Part shown: positions 1 through 9,215 of the stretch, one piece after another
How positions within the stretch are numbered: the stretch's first letter is position 1
Layout: each line of letters starts with the position of its first letter
Source of the DNA: Ananas comosus
Lineage: Eukaryota > Streptophyta > Magnoliopsida > Poales > Bromeliaceae
Direction of reading: 5' to 3'
Length of the DNA stretch: 64,000 bases
NCBI RefSeq assembly: GCF_001540865.1
Contig: NC_033641.1
Coordinates: forward strand, 1,057,495 to 1,121,494
Made by a program: the position numbers and the translations under genes
The notes under the pieces: model-generated
What the model was told of the DNA's origin: nothing
The model's database searches: none
The model's input: only the letters and a program-made list of their open reading frames with translations

Positions 1-338
1 GAGACAAATGACTCAAATTTCAAATCGGAAGTATTGTTCTTACTCTTGATGTTAAGTAGAATTTTCTATTAAAGTTTCATATAATTTGGATACTTCTATA
101 CCGTTGAACTTAAAAACGTGCCACATCGACCGTTAAAATAGTCATTTTTGAGACCCTGTGATCGCTTGGTAAATGATGTCGAAAAATTATAAAATTTGGT
201 TTCAAGATAGTTCCAATAGTATAGATTATGCCTAACGGAGCCGATCGTCGAATTTGATGTCCTATCATCGAAAACAACTTACAAGTACGGAGGCCTCCGT
301 ACTTTCGAAAGTACGGGAGACGTACTATATATATATAT
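1..338. repeat. A-family foldback element, right arm only
   Basis: The sequence matches the right half of the A-family elements seen complete at 1.6, 2.6 and 16.5 kb: a CCGTTGAACTT segment, an ACGGAGCCGATCGTC segment, then the terminal palindrome TACGGAGGCCTCCGTA followed by (TA)n. The left arm lies outside the window. No coding capacity is seen, so this is a non-autonomous foldback (MITE-like) copy. Confidence 0.7.
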
Positions 339-1192
339 ATATTAAAGGTGTCCAAAATATCCGAAATCCCATACCCGACCCGGACCCTATCCGGACCCGA
401 ACCGGATCCGAACCGGACCCGATAAAAAATGAATAGTATACGGATAAAAAAAATTACCCATTAAAGTTTCGGGTATGGGTCCGGATATTTTATACCCATA
501 CCCGATTGGGACCCAACCCGAACCTAACTTTTAAATGGGTAGGGTCCGGAATAGTTTTCAAATCCGGACCCGGACCCGGACCCGATGAAATATCCGATAG
601 TAAATAAAAAAAAAATAAACTTTTGAAGTTGAAGGATCAATTTTAATATGACTTATAGATGATGAGTCACTACGTATTTTCATCCTAATGAAACCCTAGC
701 CGTCTCTTTTACTCATTACTTTTTTCTAATTTTTTACACTTTGTTCTTCTAACTCTTTTTTTCATTTCATTTCCGCAACAATATTCATTTCCAATCAAAT
801 CATCATCAGTGTCACATCATCATATCAGCACAATATTCTCTTGAATTATTTTATTGGACCGTACAATTATTAGAATGCGCGTTTTTTTATGGTGGGCTTA
901 TAGTTTGTCTTATTACTATTTAATGAAGTTTATAAAAAAATATATATTTATACGATATCCGACCCGACTAGATCCGATCCATACCGGTCTTGAACGGTAG
1001 TAATACGGTAGTCAACTACCCAGACCGCCTTCAAAATAGATCCGCGTGGCTAATAAAAACTTAGTATCCAGATCCGGAACCCGACCCAAATAAATGGGTA
1101 GGTATAACATTTTTTTTGTAACCATTTTCTTTTAGGGTATGTACAGTATATTAATTGCCCAGACCCGATCACGGTCCACGACCATCTTTAAT
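339..1192. repeat. H-family element rich in CCGGACCCG/ATATCCG
   Basis: The block starts ATTAAAGGTGTCCAAAA and ends GACCATCTTTAAT, imperfect inverted ends set in (TA)n DNA. Inside are many copies of CCCGGACCCGGA-like and GGGTATGGGTCCGG-like motifs on both strands, separated by an AT-rich centre (600-950). I see no open frame of note. It resembles the TAGGGATGTCAAT elements at 19.7 and 21.4 kb in its GGATATCCG vocabulary. Assignment to one element rather than two is an inference. Confidence 0.5.
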
Positions 1193-1217
1193 ATATATTA
1201 TATTATCTATATTATAT

Positions 1218-1253
<36 letters not shown>

Positions 1254-1500
1254 GTCCGGCTATGTGCTTGTAAAATACCAAACACTTGTGCTGTAAATTT
1301 TTTACGTTAGATCCTCTGCCTTTGATATTTTTACCCTTAGATTATATATTCAACCAACCCACGCTACTCAACCCTAGGCGCTGGTGCCCCACACATCCTA
1401 CACCTGCACATTCCTTTAATCCAACTGCGCCGAAAACTTACAAGCACCAATGACTTTGAACTTTAAAAAACAAGAGCTCAATTATATAATATATATATAT
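1193..1500. repeat. B-family foldback between (TA)n tracts
   Basis: A (TA)n tract at about 1195-1251 leads into AGTCCGGCT, the B-family terminus, and the element carries the reverse-oriented core CTCAACCCTAGGCG. It ends near CAAGAGCTCAATTATATA at about 1490 and passes back into (TA)n. Size and internal order match the copies at 16.0 and 49.9 kb. Confidence 0.6.
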
Positions 1501-1579
1501 ATATATATATTATAATAATATATATATAATTAAAATAATATATAATATATTATAATATATATAATAAATATATAATATA

Positions 1580-2116
1580 TAATGCTGCTTATACTAAGGT
1601 AGCACGGAGCTCCGTGCTACCAAGTTGTTTTCGATATACTGGTTCCAAATCGACGATCGCTCCGTTAAACTTGATAACCACTATTTAAAAGTATATTGAA
1701 ACTAAATTTCAGAATTTTCAGACGATCAGTGGCTAGTGATCAAAGGCCCAAATGAGACAATTTAATGATATATTGATGCATCTGTAAACTTTCACGTGTC
1801 AACAATACCCAAATCAAGATAAAATTTTTCTAAGAAAATTCTTTTACTATTTAGAGTAATAATCAAGTACCTTTTGATCACTTTTTTTTTTTTACTAATA
1901 AAGCCTTCTATCATCATATTAATGAGATTTTATTTTCAGCCGTTATTTGTAACTACTCGTTAATAGGAATGATACCGAAAAATTAAACAAATATATTTTC
2001 AAATCCTTTCAATAGTGTAGATCAAGTTTTAACGGAGCCGACGTTGATTTGGAAGCAGCATCATTGAAAAAACTTGTAGCACGGCGGCAGTCCGTGCTAC
2101 CCTGATAATATAGCAG
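1580..2116. repeat. A-family foldback, complete
   Basis: The left arm begins GCTGCTTATA and carries the palindrome GTAGCACGGAGCTCCGTGC. The right arm ends with GTAGCACGGCGGCAGTCCGTG and TAGCAGCC. The arms pair for well over 100 bp with an AT-rich centre. (TA)n lies to the left and (CT)n(TA)n to the right (2117-2195). Confidence 0.7.
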
Positions 2117-2460
2117 CCTAGCTCCTCTCTCCTCGATCTCTCTCTCTCACTTCTTCTCTCTCTCTCTCATCTCTCTCTCTCTATATATAATATAATATTA
2201 TGAATAGCTGCATACTTATGATAGAAAACGCCTTCTTTTGCTATCAAATTTATTAATTCCTTGATGAGCCATGAGGGTTAGGATGATATAGTCATTAGAA
2301 TTGAGCTGTCCCCTAGGGTTGAATGTTCCCACTGGTTTATAGATTTAATCAATTATTCAAATGATAAAAAGGTATGAAAAGGCTAAAAATCTTGATAGTA
2401 AAAATCCGTTTGCTAAATAATATCTAGCCTCAACTCTATAAATAGAGAGAGTATATATAT
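2117..2460. repeat. (CT)n tract plus B-family foldback
   Basis: A broken (CT)n tract (about 2125-2190) and short (TA)n precede a B-type element (about 2196-2455). Its core CCCCTAGGGTTGAATG matches other copies, and the ends are GATAGAAAAC and CTTGATAGTA. Diverged copy. Confidence 0.5.
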
Positions 2461-2554
2461 AATATAATAATATATAATAATAATATATATATATATAATT
2501 GAGAAGAGAGAGAGAGAGAGAGAGAGAGACGAAGAGAGAGAGGAGAGAGAAGAG

Positions 2555-3095
2555 AGATTCGGTAGGATGCTTATGAAGCACGAGCCTCGTGTCTTTTTTC
2601 CAACTTTTTGTTTCAATGTTCGGACATTTCGAATGACGATCGTCCCGTTAGACTTGATCTAGAGTATTTGAAGTATCTAGAAAATAAATTTTGTGATTTT
2701 TCGATATCATTTACCTAGTGATCGAAGTGGCTCAAAATCAACGGCTGAAAATAAAAATCTTACAAAATATGATGATATGACATTAAAATTTTAGATCAAA
2801 GTTATGATCGTGTTTTATATGGTATAAAGAATTTTCTATCAAAATTTCATGTGATTTGGATATTTTTCTACACCGTTAAACTTGCAAACGGCTCACTACG
2901 GCCGTTAAAATTATTGATTTTGGGCCCCTTCGATCACTAGGCAAATAATATCGAAAAATCACAAAATTTATTTTCTAGATACTTCAAATACTCTAGATCA
3001 ACTCTAACGGAACCGATCGTCAATTCGAAAGTCCGAACATCGAAAACAATTTGGAAGCACGGAGGGCTCCGTGCTTCCAGAAGCATATCAGCTCA

Positions 3096-3125
<30 letters not shown>
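2555..3125. repeat. A-family foldback, complete, followed by (CT)n(TA)n
   Basis: Arms start near GGTAGGATGCTTATGAAGCA and finish with GAAGCACGGAGGGCTCCGTG and AGAAGCATATCAGCTC. Internal landmarks CACCGTTAAACTTGC and CTAACGGAACCGATCGTC are conserved. (GA)n flanks on the left (2505-2560), (CT)n(TA)n on the right (3097-3136). Confidence 0.7.
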
Positions 3126-3131
<6 letters not shown>

Positions 3132-3136
3132 TATAT

Positions 3137-4239
3137 GTACATATAAAAGAGCAAAACAATTAATCTGTGTGTAGTTTATCTATGGGCGTGCGTAACTAAC
3201 TGTTTCCTAACTTTTGGACGTGCATTATCACATTTTTTGCCACGTAGCTTCTCACACGCCTACTACTCTCAATGAAAATGCACACCACCAAAACTTTGGC
3301 ATTTATACAATTATGCAAATATATACCCTCTCAAAAAAAAAATTACTTAAATTTTATCAAATAATTTAATAAATTTTATTTTTATAAAAATTATTAATTA
3401 TACATGCATTTTGATCTATTATATTATATATAATCTAATAATACTATAAAACACAAAAAAAAATTAAAGTTAGATTCACTATATTCGTCAATTCTGATTA
3501 TTAATTATCAAAAATGATTTAAAAAAAAGTAGGTTTCTTCGTGTTTTGAACTAATACAAAATTATGCGTACGACATGCGATCAAATCCAACGTTTAGTTC
3601 ATAACTTTGCTCGAGAAGAGAAATCGACTGAACTATTTCATGGAGTCTAGGGAGTTTATTAACTAAAAGTTTAGGGGTTTGTTTGTGAAATTGTTAAAGT
3701 TAAGGTCTCTTTGTACACTTTTCCTCTTAGCCCTTACATGTGTAGCTATCAATATAAAGTCGGCAACAACATGCTTACCTTTAATTTGAGGTGGACAATT
3801 AAAGACCATAACTTATAACAAGTTGACATAATTTTCAAGTTTGAAAAAGGACCTACTTGAAAAAAAAAAAAGTTTGGGAAAAAAGGACAATTGAATAGTA
3901 AAAAGAAGTTGAAGTGAAAATGAAAGGTGTTTACTAAAAAAAAAATGTGAAGAATGAGTTTTTGAAATTAAGAAACAACTTAAGTTGCGGTGTTAGGACT
4001 TGAATTAAATGAGAGAGACAATTTAGGTTAACCAGATTCGAGGGCTAAATGTGTGAATGCAATAAATTCGTTAGACGTGTCTCGAATTTTTGGATCTGAC
4101 CCGTCACATCAAACTTTGAAGATGTGCTATAAGAATTTTTAGTTTTGATTATCATAAAATTTGCTATTTTTGAAGTAATTAGTACGTCACACGCTAAACG
4201 TACCTGGACTGATAGTTACAATATTTTTTGGATTGAATT
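3137..4239. other. Intergenic, no gene seen
   Basis: AT-rich DNA with homopolymer runs and no codon structure or recognisable domain on either strand. Confidence 0.5.
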
Positions 4240-4412
4240 TAATTTCACTGTTTTACTATTACATCAAAGATGTGTCACTATTTCATCAACTGAATTGGAT
4301 TGTGAGATTTAATAGCAATAATTTTATAAATTTCATCCAGAAATTATAATAAATTCAACTAGAATTATAATAAATAAAAGTTTGAGGACCAAACTGTCAC
4401 CCACACTAGTGC
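4240..4412. repeat. E-family fragment (right half)
   Basis: A CATCAACTGAATTGGATTGTG segment followed by AAATAAAAGTTTGAGGACCAAACTG matches the right half of the E elements at 34.7, 40.7 and 54.9 kb. The left terminus is not evident. Confidence 0.4.
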
Positions 4413-4510
4413 AATCTAGTACATATACATACATTAATTACTCTTAGGCTATGATTTTGTTTTTTCAAAGATTTTGAGCATGATAATAAAAAAGGAAAGA
4501 TGTATAAAGA

Positions 4511-5197
4511 TTTGGCTAAATTACATAAAATTTTCCTATTAAAATTCGATTTTTCACTTTTTTTCTGTTATTTAAAAACCAACATTTTGCCTCCTTGTAA
4601 AATAAAAAATATTCACAGGGGGTATGGTGTGTACTGTGATGATAAAATAACCATTTTGCCCCTTAGCATTTTCGTCTCTTCCCTCATCTTCCTCAACCGT
4701 CGCCTCGATCAGCCGCGGTTCACGCCTCGATCGGCCGCGGTTTCTCTCTATTTTCTTCTCCACCTGCTTCCCTTCTCCTCCTGCACTCTCGTCGCCCCTC
4801 GATTTTGGTGACAGTAGGGAGGAAATTGAGGTTGGCGCGGATGGAGAGGTAGGCAAGGGCAACAAGGGCGAAGGCGAGGCGGCGGAGGAGGGTGAATTGG
4901 TGTTTGTGGCGCGGACGGAGATGTGGACGAGGTCGAGGGCGAGGGCAAGGCAGTGGAGGAGGGCGAGGCGGCGGCAAGGCGGTGAGGCGGAGGAAGGCGA
5001 AGCAACAGGGTAGAGGGCGGATGGGTATTTTTGGCATAAAAAAAATTTTATAACGGAACCCTAACGGATCACTAACGGTAGGGGATGAAGTGCACATTTT
5101 TTATTTTATAAGGGGGCAAAGTGTAGGTTTTTAAATGACAAAAGAGAGAAGTAAAACATCGAATTTTGACGGAGGGGTTTTCTGTAATTTAGCCTAA
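4511..5197. repeat. F-type element with GC-rich cargo
   Basis: Inverted termini are GGCTAAATTACATAAAATT on the left and TTTTCTGTAATTTAGCCT on the right. The AT-rich arms flank a GC-rich core (about 4680-5030) made of GGCGAGG/GGCGGAGG-like runs and a duplicated CCTCGATCAGCCGCGG motif. The core has long open frames on both strands, but they are low-complexity (Pro/Arg-rich) and resemble no family I know, so I do not call a gene. A GC-rich insert inside an AT-rich element suggests captured host DNA. Confidence 0.55.
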
Positions 5198-5264
5198 GAT
5201 TTCATAAATTTTAGCTCTTTCATAATCAAATAGACACCAAACTTTCAATTTTAACAATTAGATC

Positions 5265-5442
5265 TTATAACCGACCGTCTCTAGAGCAAGTGGCAAAGGG
5301 CTTGGTGGTTGGTACCCGAGACCCAAGTTCGAATTATAGTTGATTCACATTTCAAGCTAAGTTTATTTCTAAATAAAATAAACGATTCGACTAGTTAGCA
5401 TGCTATCTTATCTCATAAAAAAAAAAAAAAAAACAGATAGTA
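5265..5442 (+). mobile_element. tRNA-derived SINE, full-length copy
   Basis: The insert reads ACCGACCGTCTCTAGAGC, then an A-box-like stretch (AGCAAGTGGCAAAGGG), then the B-box-like core CCCAAGTTCGAAT, then a T-rich body and a poly(A) run at 5417-5433. A second copy lies at 15226 and shortened copies at 13.8 and 18.9 kb. A 9 bp AATTAGATC occurs on both sides (5256-5264 and 5443-5451). It is a plausible target-site duplication, although nine non-A bases follow the poly(A), so the 3' limit is uncertain. Confidence 0.65.
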
Positions 5443-5599
5443 AATTAGATCACTTTCCTTCAATTTAAACTTTGTTATTTCATATGTTTTTTATTGTTTA
5501 TTTCAACATATTTTCGTAGAATGGTTCAAAACATAATTTTTTTATATATTTAATATGTAAAATGAATGATAAAAAAAATAAAGTTCATCTGAGTCTCTA

Positions 5600-5939
5600 T
5601 TATTGTTATATATAGAATTAGGCATGGATACTATTAATATGTAAACGCTCTTTCTTGTTATTAAGTTTTACCTCTTGGATGAATTGTAGGCGGTTAGCGA
5701 TTGATATTACGTCCGTTAGATTATAGTGGTTCCCCTAGGTTGATGTTGGTTTCCACTGGGTGGTATTTACTCCAAATGCGTTAGGATTAGATGAACAAGA
5801 GTGATCATATGGCTAAAAAAACTATTGGGTAGCAACAATGGAAATTTTGCTACTATAGTAGCCCAGTCCAACATCATATCTCTCTCTCTCTCTCTCTCTC
5901 TCCTCTTTCTGCTCTTTATCTTCTCTCTCTCTATCTCTC

Positions 5940-5976
<37 letters not shown>

Positions 5977-5980
5977 TGTA
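5600..5980. repeat. B-family foldback followed by (CT)n and (TA)n
   Basis: A diverged B copy spans about 5610-5870: left GGCATGGATACTATTAATA, core TTCCCCTAGGTTGATG, right GCTACTATAGTAGCCCAGTC. It is followed by (CT)n (5878-5938) and (TA)n (5942-5975), the usual right-hand order. Confidence 0.55.
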
Positions 5981-5987
5981 GTTACGT

Positions 5988-6530
5988 CTTGGTCCATGAT
6001 TATGGAGCATCGGGCGCGCTCCGTGCTTCACACTTTATGTTTCTCGATGTTCGGAGTTTCGAATCGACTGATCAGGCTCCAGTTAGACTTGATCTAAGAG
6101 CTATTTGAGTATCTAGAAAAATAAATTTGCGATTTTTTCGATATTATTTGCCTAGTGACGACAGAGCTCAACATCACAGCTGAAAATAAAATCTTACCAA
6201 ATATGTGATATGACATTAAAATTGGAGTCAAAGTTATTGATCTTGTTTTACTATGCGTTATAAAGAATTTTCTATTCAAATTTCGATATGCGTTTGATTT
6301 TCTACACCGTTAACTTGCAACCGGCTCCCATGCCATTAAAACTTATTGATTTTGAGCCCCTTCGATCACTAGGCAAATTATATCGAAAAATCACAAAATT
6401 TATTTTTTAGGTACTTCAAATATCTAGTTCATACTCTAACAGAGCAATTGTCGTTTCGAAAAGTCGACATTCGGAAAACAAATGGAAGCACGGAGGGGCT
6501 ACGTTTTCTGTAAGCATTACGCCTACTCTT
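5988..6530. repeat. A-family foldback
   Basis: It shares the landmarks of the copies at 2.6 and 6.6 kb (CTACACCGTTAACTTGC, GAAAATCACAAAATTTATTTT-like). The arms carry GCGCTCCGTGCTTC and GAAGCACGGAGGGGC. More diverged, with several small indels. A (GA)n block follows at 6561-6612. Confidence 0.6.
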
Positions 6531-6612
6531 ATACTGTATATATTATAATATTATATAATAGAGGAGAGAGAAGAGGAGAGAGAGAGAAGAGAGAAGGAGA
6601 GAGAGAGAGGAT

Positions 6613-7178
6613 GAGCGAGAAGTGAGCGTACGTTGCTGATCGGAAGCCGACGGACTTCCGTGCTTCCAAGCTCCATTTTCGAATTTGCGACTTTTCGAAA
6701 TCTCGATCCGGCTCCGTACTAACTTAAGGAGCTTAGAGTATTTGACAAGTAACCTAGAAATAATTTTTATAATTTTCGATTCATTTGCTCCTAAGTGAAC
6801 GACATTTAGGGGCTCAAATCAACAGCTTGAAAATAAAATTCTTAACAAAATGTAAATAAATAAATTAAAGATTTTAATCAAAATATTATCTTGTTTTATA
6901 TAATAATAAAATTTTCTATCAAATTTTCAGTTATTGGATATTTCGTATACCGTTAAAATTGCAATACGGCTCCTACGGCCATTGAATTTGTTTGATTTTG
7001 AGCTCCATTCGATCACTAGGCGAAATGATATCGAAAAATAATAAATTTATTTTTAGGTATTCAATACTACTAGATCAACTCTAACGGAGCGATATGTCTC
7101 GATTCGAAGTCCTGAACATCAAACAAATGGAAAGCACGGAAGGCTTCGTGTTCTTCAAGACATACCAGCCTACTATAT

Positions 7179-7232
<54 letters not shown>
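6613..7232. repeat. A-family foldback followed by (TA)n
   Basis: Left arm GGAAGCCGACGGACTTCCGTG, right arm GGAAAGCACGGAAGGCTTCGTG, ending CCAGCCTACTA at about 7172. A pure (TA)n tract of about 50 bp follows (7180-7232). Confidence 0.6.
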
Positions 7233-7236
<4 letters not shown>

Positions 7237-8454
7237 GTCGCAAGCTTAATTATCCAAATTGAAAGAACTAAAAAAAAAGATTTGTTTATATATTTTAAGT
7301 TTTATTAGATTATTTTAAGTTTTATTAGATTTGAGTAGAGAGATTTTTTAACTATTTGATAAAATTTGAAAATCTAATTGCTAAATTTAAAATACCTAAA
7401 GTTCAGGAGATCTCGGTGCAATTTTTTTTTAAATAAAGAAAAATTAGAGTTAATTGCATACAGCTTCTTGTAAACATATCGAATGATAAATATATCACTA
7501 CAAAGTTTAATTTTTTATTTTTATTCTTACAAAAGTCTAATGATGTTAATTTGTTCTGCCAGTTTGTTACCGTTAGAGTAATATTTATTTTTTAATAGCA
7601 GATATGTAAATGATATTTTTGCCATTACAAATATGCCCTTTAAAAAGTCTCAATTATTAAAAACACTATTGCATAATTTGGAAATAAAAACAAAAACAGA
7701 AAGAAAATCATGGCTCATCGCGTTGCTCTTGTGCGGTCCACACGGAAAACGAAAACAAAAATCACAGCTCACAGCACTGCTCTCACGCGATCCGCGAGAT
7801 CCCCGTCAGAGAGGTCCACGGTGGACCCCCCTCTCTCTCTCTAGTTGAGCTCCTGTATTTTTAAAACGAAAATACTATTTTTTTATAAAATATAAATTCT
7901 TTTATAAATATTATTATTTTTTTAAAATTAAACGGATGAAAAACTAAAAAAACAAATTTTTATGAAAATGTTTTTGTCATTTTTTTTTCCGCACATTTCT
8001 GACCAACCAAACACTAACTAAAGAGCTCTTGAAATATTTTTTTTACTAAAATTTATTTTTTATACCCTTAAATATAAAATACTTGCTATTCAATAATAGA
8101 TATATGTATGAAATTTAATATTTTTTGGTAATGAAATTTAATATGAAATTAACATTTTTTTTTGAAACTCAAATCAAATTGAAATTAACTGATTTATTTT
8201 AAAATATCACATCAAAGTCACATACAAAAAATCCATAGAGGACAAAGAGCTTACAAGTCAAATCTAAATGAATGACAAAGGCTAAATTAAGTAAATTACT
8301 ATGGTAATACAAAATGTACCCAATAGTGCACCTAAAGATGTTTACTCTCATTATTTTATTTAGTATTATTTCACATTTTAGTTCATGCTACCACTATGTG
8401 GGACATTCTAGGGTACCAAGAGCACAACTTTAAAAAAATTCTCCTTGTACATCC
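7233..8454. other. Intergenic with transposon fragments, no gene
   Basis: Contains a short F-like left arm (AGAGTTAATTGCATACAGC, about 7446-7640). A GTGCGGTCCACACGG / GGTCCACGGTGGACC segment (about 7725-7845) recalls the hairpin-bearing element at 23.6 kb. The rest is AT-rich. An open frame at 7633-7848 is low-complexity and is not supported as a gene. Confidence 0.45.
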
Positions 8455-8914
8455 CAATACTCTTTAACTAACTTTCCCACGTCTCTCAAAAATAAATAAA
8501 TTAAAAAATAACTAACTTCCACGTTACAATTTTTTTTTTAAATTACATTCAAAATATTATTAATAAATCAGTATTATATATATACTTCATAACTAATTTT
8601 AAATTTTAAATTAATATAACTAGTTAATAACCTAACAACTAGTTAAACTTTGAATTTAATGTTAAGATGAAGCGCACACTTATGTAATACTCTTTAACTA
8701 ACTTTCCCACGTCTCTCAAAAATAAATAAATTAAAAAATAACTAACTTCCACGTTAATATTTTTTTTTTAAATTACATTCAAAATATTATTAATAAATCA
8801 GTATTATATATATACTTCATAACTAATTTTAAATTTTAAATTAATATAACTAGTTAATAACCTAACAACTAGTTAAACTTTGAATTTAATGTTAAGATGA
8901 AGCGCACACTTATT
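8455..8914. repeat. Near-perfect 230 bp tandem duplication
   Basis: Two head-to-tail copies (8455-8684 and 8685-8914), each starting AATACTCTTTAACTAAC and ending AAGCGCACACTTAT. The only differences I see are in and beside the poly-T run. The near identity implies a recent local duplication, about 300 bp beyond the 3' end of the P450 gene. Confidence 0.9.
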
Positions 8915-9215
8915 ATAATGAATTATTATGTGAAAGCTTTGCTCCAACTATATACAATTATATTTAAAATAAAAAATATATACAAATTGTATAAATTATG
9001 CTACATACAGCAAGCTGATTTATCAATAATATTTTTAAGATATCAAAGAACCTGTACACAATTACCATTAATGATGCATTATAATACTGCTACCATATAT
9101 GATTAAAAATTAAATAAACAAAACAACATTAACTAATTAATTAACCACATAATTAATTTATCATTACTCATAATCAATTAACCACCTAAATCAAAAGCTT
9201 AATTAACATATCCCC

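Noticed and set aside
4572..5097. Overlapping Pro/Arg-rich frames on both strands at 4.6-5.1 kb
   Set aside because: Low-complexity products of a GC-rich transposon cargo with no domain or splice support.
5285..5340. tRNA-like A and B boxes
   Set aside because: The sequence has a poly(A) tail and repeats elsewhere in the window, so it is a SINE and not a tRNA gene.
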